64,000 nt of DNA from Durusdinium trenchii (taxonomy: Eukaryota; Sar; Dinophyceae; Suessiales; Symbiodiniaceae). Below, piece by piece: positions 18,784-30,523 of the stretch; position 1 is the stretch's first letter; each line of letters opens with the position of its first letter. The notes under the pieces were generated by a model, which was not told the origin of the DNA, searched no databases, and saw nothing but the letters and a program-made list of their open reading frames with translations. The translations under genes and the position numbers were made by a program. The stretch lies in the NCBI GenBank assembly GCA_963970005.1, contig CAXAMN010025628.1, positions 124,001 to 188,000 on the forward strand, in the 5' to 3' direction.

Positions 18784-21700
18784 ACGGCCACGTTTCGTGT
18801 CAAGTGAGTCAAGTGTCCATCCCTTTTTTCAAGAGAGTCTGAACATGTCGCTTCTTTTTTCTGCAGGTTTCAACATCACAACATCCCACTCAAGTGGCCA
18901 CCTAGGAACCTCGGGATCCGCAACTCGGAACCTCGGGAGCTTCGTACTGAGTGCGAACAACGGGTTCCGTCGTCACGACCACGAAGCTGCGAAACTCTCT
19001 CGACTCGATAGTTGCAGTGGTTTGAGAGAGTAGATGGGGCAAGTTACCCCAAAGGGGTCCGTGATGGTCTGTGCCATCTACTCCCAGATCTACTCTCAAT
19101 CCACTATAATTAATATACTATGGTTGTTTGGAATCTCAGGCTCAGACTGAGAAGCGTCTACCATCTCCGTGTGAGTGTGTGACTAAGCCTAAGCTGCAGC
19201 AGTCTTCCGCCCGGGCAGGCCTTCACCGGCGCCGCGCGCGCCGCACGTCCGCTGGGGTGCCCCAGTTCAGCACCTGCGGGTGACCGAGCGCGTTCGGAAG
19301 TTCGCTGCCAGAGTGTGAAGTATAGTGGTTTGAAGTCAAGAGGGTAGAGACCGAATCCATTAAACCATATAAAACCTGCTAATTCAGAACCATTAGGAAC
19401 CTAACTATTTAAGTACTTGGAGACCTCTATGACTCTATGACTTATCTTGGTGAGCAGAGGAAGGTCATGTAGCCCATTTGGCTCGCCAATTGCCACCGAC
19501 ACTTCCGATGGGGAACCGGATTTGTCTGCATCCTGACGACTCTCGATGAACAAACGTTCAAGCACATGGAATCATATGGAAGAGGTTTACACGTCAAATT
19601 CTTCAAACGGGTGTCTATTGAATAGGGAGGTCCACCAATGGGTTCTGGTCTATTTTCCAGGATTTTCCCTTCTTCCAGGGGGTCCCATCCTTTGGAGGTC
19701 TCACTTGTTTAATACACACCCAAATGTTTTCTCTAGAATTCGCTGCTGGATCGATGCACAGGCGACCAAGGAGTCTTCAAAGTCTTTTTCATCGTTCGAT
19801 GATGGGGTACGAAATGGACATGCGAAGTAGGGCAAGCTGCAGCAGGTGCTAGTGAAGTGGGAATCAAGCGCATAGTGTATCAAAACTACATTGCAGCAGC
19901 GCCCGTCTAAAACGGACATCCCATGCATTGAAGGACAAATGCCAGACCATTTTTGAATGCCCAAAAGCACAAGCAGGAAGATCTCAGAGATCTTAGGAGT
20001 GGTGCGTTGAGAATCTTTTTGTCAGACAACCCTTCGCAGCTTCGTTTGAAGGTTGCCGGCCCCCATGGAGCATTCGAGCGAATACGCCCTCGGCCTTAAG
20101 AACAGGTGATGGGAGTCCGTGTGGCCCTGGGATTGTTGGGTGGTGCAGCTGTTGTAGCGGCGGCTACTTGCATAGCAGCAGCTGATTGTTGAAGATCTAA
20201 TGAGTCAGGTGCAGAAGACACGGATGGAAAATCATGGGAACGTGTTGGGGAGGACCATTTCTGCATCCGCACACGGTTGACGTTTCGTGCACGTGTCTTT
20301 GTGTTTTGGCTGTGCCCCCAAAAGTACGCGCACATTGGTGTCCTTGTCCTGGTGAGCCTGGGTCTGGAGGGGCGCCATGTTTGGAGTCCGGGACCTGCAA
20401 GAAGCATCGCCATTGAGCGATCACATCGTGGGCGGGTGTCTACTGAGTCACCCATCAGCCGACTTCCAAGGAACCTGCAGAGTTAGGGCCTACCAAAAAA
20501 ATCAACAATTGGAACATGCATGTAGAAATCGGTGTGCATTAACAATAGGGAGACCATGCAAGAAGGAACATAGACCAAATGGTGCCCTGATCACCTTTGC
20601 GTCGCTGGGAGCATTTGCTATGGAGGCCCCTTCTTTGGTGTCTCACGGTCAACTCCCCGCCGAGCGATGATAACCGGCGATAACCCACTGACCGTGCTGG
20701 TATTGAGTACTGAGTGCCGCCGATAGCTGCATGTGTGCTAGTACTTACTGTAGCGGCTGGTGACCGTGACGCGCCACCAGCACCACCCATCATCTGGAAT
20801 CTGGAAGACCCTTGCCCAACCTGCATGAAACACTTGCCAGAGAGCCCCAGTGTGACATGCGTCTCCAAGCGCAGACTTGCCTGTCCATTGTTTAAATCTG
20901 CATGTTGGACGACCACCCGTAAACCATCCATTGGGGGTCAGAGTGGTGCATAGAACCTCTGCCAACCGGGACGGCTCGGCAAGGATCCAAGTCTGGACGA
21001 CTTGAGCGTGGAATGGATGGGTCAGGGGTCTTTGAGTGCCAGGGGCTGCCCCTCGGCGGCAAGGATCAGGTGGTCTGAGATGGGTTCATCCGCCTCAGGA
21101 TTTCAGGACTTTATTCAATCTCAAAATCGATCGTTTGCTATTTGTATCCGCTTGTGAATGCAAAAGCAGCCTTCTCCTTGTGAGTCAGCATGCCAGTTGC
21201 TGGTTTGCCATGGCTCTGGAACAAGACGCAGCAGGTTGCAGATGTGTTCTTTGCATCATGGTCTCCAAAAAGGGGCATGTCATCCATAACATATGGTATT
21301 TGCCAATGGTGACCTGTATGTTCAAACATGTTCAAACCACTGAACTAGGACATGAAGGTAGCATCGCATCTGCAAAAGCCACACCAATCACCAAAAGCAC
21401 TTGAAAACAATTCGCTTCTTTTTGATTGCATGGTTGGGCCCAGGTGGCTTCTGCATTGGCTGAGCCGGAGGGACCAAGTGCCCCGTGAAGGTGAAGTTGG
21501 CCTAAGCTGAGCTGAGAGCGGACTCGGCGTCGGCAGGGAGGCAGGACTCGGCGCTCCGCCCAGTAACCCCACCTGCCAGGCGCCGCCAGGCACGTTATCC
21601 AGTGGAAACCCGCAGTGCCAGTGATCTATATAATGCGAATGCAACTTGTTTTATGAAAGTCTTGCATGTCGCGCGCCCTTCTCCACGAAGACGTGTTCAA

Positions 21701-21875
21701 CTTGAGATGGGTTTTGCATGCCGGACCCCCGGGCTACGGTACGTCGCGTTGCGTCCACGGCTCTTCTGACATGCCAGATCGGTACGTAAGTCAGGGACCG
21801 TTGGGTCAGAAGTCAGAAGCTGCCACTCCGGAAGAAGGGACCGGCACCGAATGAAAGGACCTTTGGTCATGAGCT

Positions 21876-21911
21876 CTCTCTCTCTCTATATATACTGTAT
21901 ACTTATATACA
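21876..21911. repeat. (CT)n(TA)n microsatellite
   Basis: A CTCTCTCTCTCTC run passes into TATATATA. Confidence 0.85.
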
Positions 21912-22723
21912 TAGAGATAGGTGCTTGCTGATGCATCGAAGGTTTTGGTCGAAGGAACGTCCCAAAAAAAGAAATCACCTGGCTGTGCCCTGCTGCGCCG
22001 CGCCCTGCGCCGGAGACGTTTTTTGCTCCGGCGCAATCGCCATGGATGGCGCCCGAAGACGATCAGCTCGGACCGTGTCGAGTCAGACGTGAATCCAACT
22101 GGGTGAGACGGTGAGACCGGGGGTGTAGGAAGAAGGCGCAGTTGCCAAATCTTATACGATATGATACGATGTAATGCTGTGTTGTGATTATTTTGGAACA
22201 GTTTTGGCAAGACAAATTAGACTGTTTACAGTGGCAAACGTTGGAAAACAACCTTTCCAATGTTTTTCAGTATTTTTTCGATCCGGGGGCAACTTTTTGT
22301 AAGTAGCAGTAGTGAAGCGAGGACTCCATGAAGTTAAAGTCTGAAACACGTGTTGTAGTTAGATACTCAGATACAGTTGAATACCACCTAGCAACATGCA
22401 GTGTTGAAGGTTCAAAACATGTCCTTAATTTAATCATATTTAATCGGGAAATATGAGGTTGGCACACCTACACAACAAAGGCAGCAGTGATTCTTCCGCT
22501 GGAATGCCTTTGTCCTTGAGAGGGCGGTACCGGGAGTTCGGGGGTTGATGTTCGTTTTTGGTCATCTCAGATGGATTCGGGTCCTGAATCACTTCTTTCA
22601 CCAGATGCCCTGGATGTTTTTAGAGATGGCCGCGGACGTGGACAGGGAACGATGCCAGGGAACGATCTACGGCTGACCCAACTGAGGGCCCAACGAGACT
22701 TGGAGGGCCCAAACGCGAAGCAC

Positions 22724-22741
22724 GATATATATATATATACA
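22724..22741. repeat. (AT)n microsatellite
   Basis: A run of alternating AT about 16 bases long. Confidence 0.85.
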
Positions 22742-25440
22742 CGGCCTTGGCCCTCGGCTGTGGTTGGCCTTTGATAGCAAGTGCAGGTGCACCACTAGAG
22801 GACAAACTCATCACCCAATATACATGCTAGTTTGATTTGTTGTTTGGAGCTGATTTCTTCGATCACTCTTCCGGATCGGCCTGAAGGGCCAGCGGCCAGC
22901 TCTGCCATGACGCAGTGACGCAGAGACGTGTGGCGTCCGAAAGTGCGACGCACGTTCTGCTGAGGATGCGTGGCGGACGTGCGGCCCAGAGTTTGCATAC
23001 CATTTGGACATGTTAGATCTTTCTTTGACCATGTGTTAATGTTGGTGAAGCGTTCTAGCAGGATACTGTACTCTTTTTTCAGTGTGCATTCGGTGTGCGA
23101 AGATTGTTTAGGTCTGGCTCGGTCTGGCTGGGAGAGTGTTGATTTTCGCGCATCCATAATCATCCATATACTTATTTGCCTTGTTTTCAAGACTGTGTGC
23201 AGCCAAAATGGCCGAGTGAAGCTCTAGCATATGCTAGCATCAGCAGAGTGGGTCGGGAAGGTTGTGCGAGACAGGTGAAATGCTAGGTGAACTGCCCAAG
23301 TAGGACATCCATTTTCACATGTACAGCACGTATATTGGAGTGCCTTCGAACCTGTTGGGCCGCCGGACCGCGAAGATCCAAGAATACAGTAAGAGTATAC
23401 TAAGACCAGCTCTTCTTGCCCCAGAATGCAAGAGGTGTTCTTGAATGCTACCTGAAACACAGTCAGTCAACTATATAGTCAGTCAGTTTGTGAGCCAGGA
23501 CGGCTCAACGCGGGACGAAGGAGCAGGACGCTCGGTTCCGAGGACGGACACAACCTCTACCCACTTGAGCCCTATCAGCGAGCCATTAAGGGCCGCACCT
23601 CCTTCAGACCGCACGCACGCACACAGCACACACCGCACGCGCAGCCGGATTTGAACACCACCGTGACGACGTCCACCTGTGGAGATGTCCTAGAAAGTGA
23701 GCCTGAGCCTGCGTGGTAGAGGTTTTTAGATGTTTATCTATGTTTATCTTAAAGGCACCACGAGGACGCTTTTGCATGGTTTCGAAGGATTCCATCGAAG
23801 TCCAAGACAGCGAAGCAAATTGGCAGTAACTCACATCACGCTTTCTTTTCAGTGACCCTCAGGCAGCAGACCCATGATAACATCACTTTTATGATTTTGC
23901 ACCAGGTGGTGCTGGATTTGTTCCTTCAAGACCTGCCCCTCATTGGAGTTGCGCCAGTGAGACACCACTTGACGCATGGCCCTGCATGGAGCCATCATCG
24001 TCCGCCATGAAGTGTCTGGACGTCACGGGATGGAGTTCATGGTGGAGGGGTCACTTCCATTCCAAAGACTTTGGAGTGGAGCAACATTTGGCCACTCGTC
24101 CCTGCAACCTCCAGCAGATCACCTGCGATTTGTCTTCGACAGCCTCCTGAGGAGAGCTGGTAAAGATCACATGGGTGTCCACTGGATCAAGGACCTGCCG
24201 CATTGTTGTGCACGGGGGCGTCACTACGGAATCATGGGAGTTTAGACAACTCTGGTCCCTTCAATCTTTCCAATGGCATCCCAAAATTGACTTACTACAA
24301 CAGCAACAACTGGCGTTACCTTAAAGCAGCGAATGATCTAATTAACCCGTTTGCCCAGATGTGGAAGGGACCACCATGGCTGGACGGCCCGGTTGACATA
24401 GCCTTTCGTTTTTAGGATAGGCAGCTGGCCAATCCCATCGATTTTGAGTGCCTGAGGCGCGCAGATGAGGCCGAGACGACCGTGTCAGGCCGTTGAGTTG
24501 AGGGGGCTGAGGGCCGAGTCCGTCTTTTTTCGTTTGGAGCAGGTGGCGGGAGAGAACTCGAAAACCAACAGGGGCTTGGCCCTGGAGCGAACCCAGAAAT
24601 AGATGGAACCTGCTTCATCTCCTAGATGTTTTTTTTCACACAATCGGTTCTATTCTCTGTTCCTTATTTAGGAAACCGTTTTCCACAGAAGGTGTCCAAC
24701 GATGAAGGTGCTGCCGCAGCACTATTTCTTGTATGCACTGTCCGGCCCTGGGTGTGTCGGCCGAAGAAAGGCACATGGGGAACATGGGTGTGTAGCGGCC
24801 CAATAGGGAGACGCCGCGATCAAGGGTTTTTTGGTCCATGTTTGGAGGTCTCCCGATTTTAAGACGCACCCACATTCACACTTACTTCCGATGCAGAGCG
24901 CCCCAAGTGGCCTACAGACCGCACTCTCTTTTCCTTCCACTGATGAGCAGTTTGTACTGCTTCCCCTCACCGTCCAAACCAAGTCTTCCTATCCTAGTCA
25001 ACTCCCATGTGTTTCAGATGCTGTTCCTCACACTGGAGGATCAAAGACTTCCCTTTGACTAAAGCTGGACTATATAATGATTTTGCGACCAAGGACCTCG
25101 GAAAAACCATAAATCACTATAGTTCAAGAACCTTAAGACTTTCGGATTGAGGATGGTTCTTTCCGTCTGGGATACCTCCTGCCGCGCTAGACGGCCTGAC
25201 ACGTCTGGGCGAACTGGCACCCTGTTCGGTGCGCTGGATGCGGCGTGCGCTGGCGCTGGTGGTGCTGTGGGATGCCATGGAGAAGTGGCACCTGGTGCGG
25301 CAGAGTGGGAAGAAGGGGAAGAGCATGGGCTTGGTGGGTTCGTTGTTTGATATTCAAGACGCTTCGCGTCGACAGCCGCCCACACCGCACACGAACATCC
25401 GAAGTTTGGCGCCAGGTTGGCTGTCTTACGGCTGTGTTGG

Positions 25441-25666
25441 AGCCATCTTGGGGCCAACTTCGTCTACCTTGGGGCCCATAATGGCACTAATTGGGATCAG
25501 CTTGGGCGAGACAACGTCGGCATTGAAGCTATCTGTCAGATTCTGTTCGGCCCTCCCCCAGCAGGACCAGGATTTTAAGTGAGCTTCTGCGAACTATTTT
25601 GGCTTCAAATGGGGGACAGGTGCAGCCATCTTGGGGCCAACTTCGTCTACATGGGGCCGATAATGG
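25441..25666. repeat. Direct repeat pair, about 43 bp
   Basis: Copies at 25441-25484 and 25624-25666 share AGCCATCTTGGGGCCAACTT and the following CGTCTAC..TGGGGCC.ATAATGG with a few differences, 183 bp apart. Function unknown. Confidence 0.8.
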
Positions 25667-25693
25667 TGATACAACTTCGGCATTGCCAAAAGC

Positions 25694-26306
25694 CATCCAA
25701 AAATACACCTCCAAAACGCTGTCCCCAGTGGCCCGAATCAACGCAGCAACCACCCCAAAGCACAAAAACATAGGGGGTGGCTTCAAAAGTTCTTCCAGGG
25801 GTCATCTGACCTACTGGAATATGTTTTGGAATAATATTTGTGGAAAAATATTTTGGCTAGGTAGTGGTTCAAGGTACTACGTATAAATTTTTGAATATTT
25901 TTTGGAATGATATTCCAAAATGTACACACATGTAGGCGTATTGTCTCTCCAAGGGTATTTGCGGTTTCACACCGAATGATTTGAGCGGTGTTGCAACAGG
26001 GATGAAAAACAGTTGGGTGCAAAGCACAACTCTTGCCTGTAACATGGTTTTGCATCCAGATGTTTAGTAATTATTCCTGAATGTGAATGACATACCAGAA
26101 TAATTTCCAGCATCAATGTGACTAGGGGTCAGAATAATTTATAAAGTATTCTAGGGGGGCCTTGAGAGGGGGTCCCCTTAAGATCCTTAAGCCACGGCCC
26201 ATACAAAAACCCCTCCAAAACGCAATCCCCAGTGGCCCTGCAAGCACGATGTAACGAAAAATCATCCAAAAATGTACCTCCAAAGCGCTCTCCCCAGTGG
26301 CCCTGC
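25694..26306. repeat. Dispersed repeat, three copies
   Basis: A roughly 42-bp unit containing CCTCCAAA.CGC and TCCCCAGTGGCCC occurs at 25694-25735, 26202-26243 and 26264-26306. The third copy begins ATCCAAAAAT like the first. Divergence suggests an old repeat family. Confidence 0.75.
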
Positions 26307-27379
26307 AGCCCAACCATAGCCGCGCGAAAAAAAAAACAAACAAACCCTAGCAGAGCTATTTGCTGTGCTTTCCAAAGTGCAGAGCTCAAGAGCCCCAAAG
26401 CACGCCCTGCACCGACAAGCGGTGTGGGCGGATTTTAAGGTGAAGAGTGAATCTGTTGTTGCGAGCGACTTCCACTTGAGAGCTCTGAGTACCGTCTATC
26501 AGCCTACTGTAATTGTTTTAGAGTGCTGCCCCGAACTCTCCGCGAGCCAAACGGGATCACTGTTGATCTAGCGATCTCCGGGACCATCCGTGGTCCGAAT
26601 CGAACGTATCGCCACTCGTTTCCCCCACGGAGCCCCGAAGCCTCTCCAAACACAGCGACACGCGCGTCACGGGGTCAACGGGTCCTGCCACGGGGTCCGA
26701 CACTCCCAGGGGTCAACGGGGCACGCACCAAACCTGCCAAGATCTTCGTGGGTGGATTTTTGGCGGTTGCTTCATCCAGAAACTTTTGACCTGGATTTTG
26801 CGTCCCAAGCTGGCGAGTGGAGACATGTATATTATTTGCAGGATACCGTCAAAGAGATGGAGGACACCACAGTTTGATTTGCTCTTTTTTCCCCGCAGAC
26901 TGCAGACTTGTTGGCCTTGTGGGAGGGCCCGTCTTGGCATGCGTAACACCACGAAAAAAAGCCAGGTGCCAGCCTTCTACGAGAACGCGACATCCTCATA
27001 TCCAAAGTTTGCATTGGAAGAGGCGCCTTTGACGCGTTGATTCATTGACACATTGTTTGGCATCCGCTGGCTGGAGAGGGATGGCAACTTGTTGTAACCA
27101 TTTTTTTCCCCAAGGCAACTGGGGATACAGGATTGTTGCGCGGTTTCACTTGGTTATCTTGGTTCACCTGTGCGCAGATCAGGAGAGAAAAAACATGCCT
27201 TCGAGCGATCCCCAGTAGAAGGGCCACACTTAGGGGGCTAGGATAGGGCTACTAGCTAGACCTTCCGCACTTCCACATATTTTTGCATCATTCTTCCAAC
27301 CGATCGTCCGATCGGCCAGCCCGGACGGTGTTTCGCAGCATGGGGGAGAGGTGGCCATCGCCGCCAGGACGCTGGAGCG

Positions 27380-27529
27380 ATGGCCTGGAACCCCTTCACC
27401 TGGACGTTTGGGCGCACCTGGCCACGGAGCCTGCTGAGCCTCACGGCTGTGACGGCCGTGCTGATGACCAGGCACACGGTGGATAGAGACACCGGTGGGC
27501 TCAGCACAGCGGCACGGTGGAGCAGTTGA
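27380..27529 (+). CDS. Putative short ORF or first exon, 49 codons
   Basis: From ATG at 27380 the frame reads MAWNPFTWTFGRTWPRSLLS and then LTAVTAVLMTRHTVDRDTGG, ending at TGA 27527-27529. Third positions are strongly GC, unlike the surrounding sequence. The hydrophobic SLLSLTAVTAVLM stretch after two arginines could be a signal anchor. It may be the first exon of a host gene. Product unknown. Confidence 0.3.
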   Translation: MAWNPFTWTFGRTWPRSLLSLTAVTAVLMTRHTVDRDTGGLSTAARWSS

Positions 27530-28490
27530 TGCAGTGTTCCTCCCTAGAGATGCTCACGGTATATACAATTTTCCTTTTCGCGGGGTGTTGTTTAAGTATA
27601 AGCTTTAATGGTCAACGTTAGGTCAAGACCCATGAACGATTCTTTGCCAGAACGGTCATCCCCTTAGCGAAGTGTGTTCTATTGATTGGAGGGGTGAAAC
27701 TAAGAGCACCAGACTCGGAGCTTTACCAAGAACTTGAGTTGAGGCAGATGATGTGTGACATGTGCCAAGCAAAGGCCGACTAGCGCAGTTTAGGCGATGG
27801 TCGTAATAGTGGGCTAGGGAAACTGATGTAAGACGGTTATGTTTCCTGCACTATGTAAGACGGCATAGGGCCATGGGTTGCAATGGATGTTCTTGTTTTT
27901 GAGTGTCTTTTGAGGGACAGATTTGGACAGTGATGGACCTCTCAATTCTTTGGAGCAAGACAGCCAGGTGGCGGCCGTTTGGTTTGATCACCTACCTTTT
28001 GGTGGCCTTCGCAGCGGCGCCCTTATTACGTGCCGTCAACATCGACCCCAAACTGAAAACGACTCATCCACCAAACGCCATCCACCAAACGCCATCCACC
28101 AAACGCCGTTTCACTCGTTGGCAGCTGGGCGCCTTTTTCAGAGTCCAAACGCACGCTCCCCGTTTTTCCCCCAGATTGGTGGAGGAAAAGACGGTGAAAT
28201 CAACCGAATGGCTGCTCAAGGCCTTGCGCTTGTGACACTTGCAGCCTTGATTGGTGTACGAGTTTTGGTAGCTGGTAGCGTTCATGACTATGATTTTCGG
28301 ATTGGGAAAGTGCATTGAGGGTTCCAAAAGCCACAAGCGACCAGAAAGAACCACAAAAAAATGCAACAACATCGCCAACGCATGTGCCTTCACTGTCAAG
28401 TCCACTGGCTGGAGCTGTGGTCCATCAAATCTTTGCCCTGAACGTCAGTCCTCCAGCAGTTCCTGTTGGCTCGGTTGATAAGCGAGTCAC

Positions 28491-28991
28491 ATGCAGAGAC
28501 ATGCAGAGACAGAAAGGATAGTGCAAGACTTCGTGGACAAGACGATCCAGGGCTTTGTGGACAAGTGTGAAGACCGAGCCAGCCAAGGAAGGTGTAACTA
28601 CAAAGTCGATGTGCCTATCAAAGATCTAGCGGATGAACGCCAGGGAGCCGAAGAACTTCTAAAACGAAAGTTGAAGGACAGCCTGGCGGGGATCAGTGTT
28701 TGGGACAGACTGAAAAGGTCTCATCGCGGCAGATCCTTTGCAAGGCCTTCAGCAAATTAGAAGGCAGATTCAGGGTTGTGTGCTGTGAAGGCATATTAGA
28801 AGGCATATTAGAAGGTATGTTTCTCGAGGAGTCCTCGAGGCAATTCTGTGAAGTGTCGCTACCAAGACTGTCCAGCTGTGGCATTGGTCCCTCGTGGCCA
28901 TGTGGTATGCAAGGAGTGCCGTGTCAGAGGCCAACAGATCCGTCAGTGTCCCTGCCATAAGCCTGTGCAGAACCCCCTATTCATGGACTGA
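28491..28991 (+). pseudogene. Decayed RING-finger protein gene
   Basis: From ATG at 28491 the protein reads MQRHAETERIVQDFVDKTIQ with a charged helical region to about 28690. The same frame resumes near 28850 with CRYQDCPAVALVPRGHVVCK, ECR and QCPCHKPV, the spacing of a C3HC4 RING finger, and ends NPLFMD-stop at 28989-28991. RING fingers usually act in ubiquitin transfer by binding an E2. The cysteine expected before GHV is Arg, which would remove a zinc ligand. Between the halves the frame meets three in-frame stops (28758 and two within a repeated AGAAGGCATATT unit at about 28785-28815), so this is a broken copy unless an intron spans that stretch. Confidence 0.5.
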
Positions 28992-30324
28992 GGACGGCTT
29001 CGTTTGTTTGATAACCATGGCAATGTTGCAGTTCATTACAGAAGATGACAAAAGTGACAAAAGCCTCAAGCTTTTGTGACTCCGGAGCATGTTCTTGGAA
29101 CGGATTTGAAAGATACCAAGGGAATAGAATGCATCCAGGGATTGACACGGGCAAAGCACAATGGATGGCACCTTATGGGGTTGGGACGGCTGGAATGCAG
29201 TCAAGCACTGCTTGCAGAAAATGAAGGTGAATGGCGATCAATAGTGGGTGTCTTTTTACATGTATGATCATGTATGTATAGACTTCACTACTAGTTACTA
29301 GTGGCTATGCTCTATCTTCATTGCCGGGTTCTAGCATACAACTGGGCATGCACCCGCTATGCTTGTTTCGATGCTTTCAGTTCCCTCCATTTTCTGGCTG
29401 AGGTCCTCAGGAACGTGTATGTGAGTTTCATCTTTGCTGCTCAGCTACCTTCGTGGATCAGTCGATGCGCGGAACGTGTTGGTGCATTCATTCCGAGTGA
29501 TTGAACAGGACATTCGTGCGCTTCAATCTCAAACTAGGAAAGTGATCCCAATCATCGATGACCTTTTACTTCTGTTTGGCTCATCAATAGGGGGACCTTC
29601 TGTTTCGGGGCCAAGAGTACTACTCATAGGTCTGGCCACCACGCCTTAGCCCCTTGGATTCTTCCCGGAAAGGACCGGTCCGTGATCCCCGAACGGACCC
29701 ACCGGGGGCATGGGAGATGGGCTTCGACCGAGGGACCGGCCGGTCCGTTGCCGGCACTTTCGGGGAATCCCATGGTGTTGGACCCTGGACACTGGAGCTG
29801 GGTCCATGTAAGAACACGTGGGCTTCCTGTGGCCTCCAGATGGCTTGGTCAAAATGGACAACAAAGTGGGTGTCAGAAGAGGAGTTTTGAGGGACATGAA
29901 AAGCTCAAAGAGCCAAGGAACACCACCATATAAGAACACGTGGGTCTTGGCATCGGCTTCCCCTTAGCTGCTAGCTTTAAATTCCTGGAGCAAAACCATC
30001 GGGTTCCAACACTTGGCCTAGACACAACAAGATGTTCCATTGTGCTTTGGTGGCCTTTCAGGACCGCTATTTGTTGGTGGCCCTGCTCTTCAGCAGTTGC
30101 CTCCCGGAGGACGGCAGCTTCTCTTGGGCCGCTGCACTTCGGAGGAGAAGTGGTGATCGGGTCATGATGCGAATCCAAGGCTTTTGGAACAGTAGCCGCT
30201 TCTCCTGGGTGTCCCCCCCAAACTTGATCGCCAAGGAAATGGGAGACTGGGCCGAACGTGCTGTCGACCACAGGGGTCAGCCAAGATCTCAATTGGTGGG
30301 TATAAATAATTATGCATTGAAACC
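28992..30324. other. Intergenic stretch before element 2
   Basis: No gene recognised. Around 29655-29790 the sequence is rich in short GC palindromes such as GGACCGGTCC and GGACCGGCCGGTCC. An exon-like block could follow a CTGCTCAG acceptor at about 29440, but it is short and weak. Confidence 0.55.
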
Positions 30325-30434
30325 TGTAGTTTCACGCTAGCATGTTGACATGTACGTCTCACTCGTACGACTTTGGCTCAAGGAAAACAAGGTGCGACTA
30401 GGTGGCGCTTCTAGGTCGTTTTCCTGTAACTACA
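30325..30434 (+). repeat. 5' LTR of element 2
   Basis: 110 bp with perfect 7-bp inverted ends (TGTAGTT/AACTACA). TTTGGCTCAAG at 30372-30382 equals the last 11 bases of the dinoflagellate spliced leader and is preceded by CGTACGAC, where the leader has CGTAGCCAT. Confidence 0.94.
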
Positions 30435-30446
30435 GGTTATCAGCCG
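30435..30446 (+). promoter_or_regulatory. Primer binding site of element 2
   Basis: GGTTATCAGCCG follows the LTR directly and is identical to the 12 bases after the 5' LTR of element 3. It resembles the TGGTATCAGAGC-type initiator tRNA-Met primer site. Assignment by position and resemblance. Confidence 0.55.
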
Positions 30447-30523
30447 TATCGCCATAAGTGCGGTACGTGCTTGGTACTAGCCCTGGTCTCACCCACCCAT
30501 AGATAGTGCACTATCTAGAGGCC

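Larger units (their letters stand above)
14286..28490. other. Long gene-poor region between the tandem repeat and the RING relic
   Basis: No complete gene is recognisable. Within it I list four exon-like blocks, microsatellites and dispersed repeats separately. Other short GC3-rich blocks, for example around 17448-17517 (ending at a GTGAGT donor), 19190-19290 and 25210-25370, could be exons of intron-rich host genes but are too short to call. The remaining sequence shows no sustained coding signal, RNA gene or mobile element that I can support. Confidence 0.55.

Noticed and set aside
29655..29790. Further copies of the GNRA micro-hairpin in the GC palindrome cluster
   Set aside because: The palindromes (GGACCGGTCC, GGACCGGCCGGTCC) lack the GGGA loop and the TGCC/GGCC flank.
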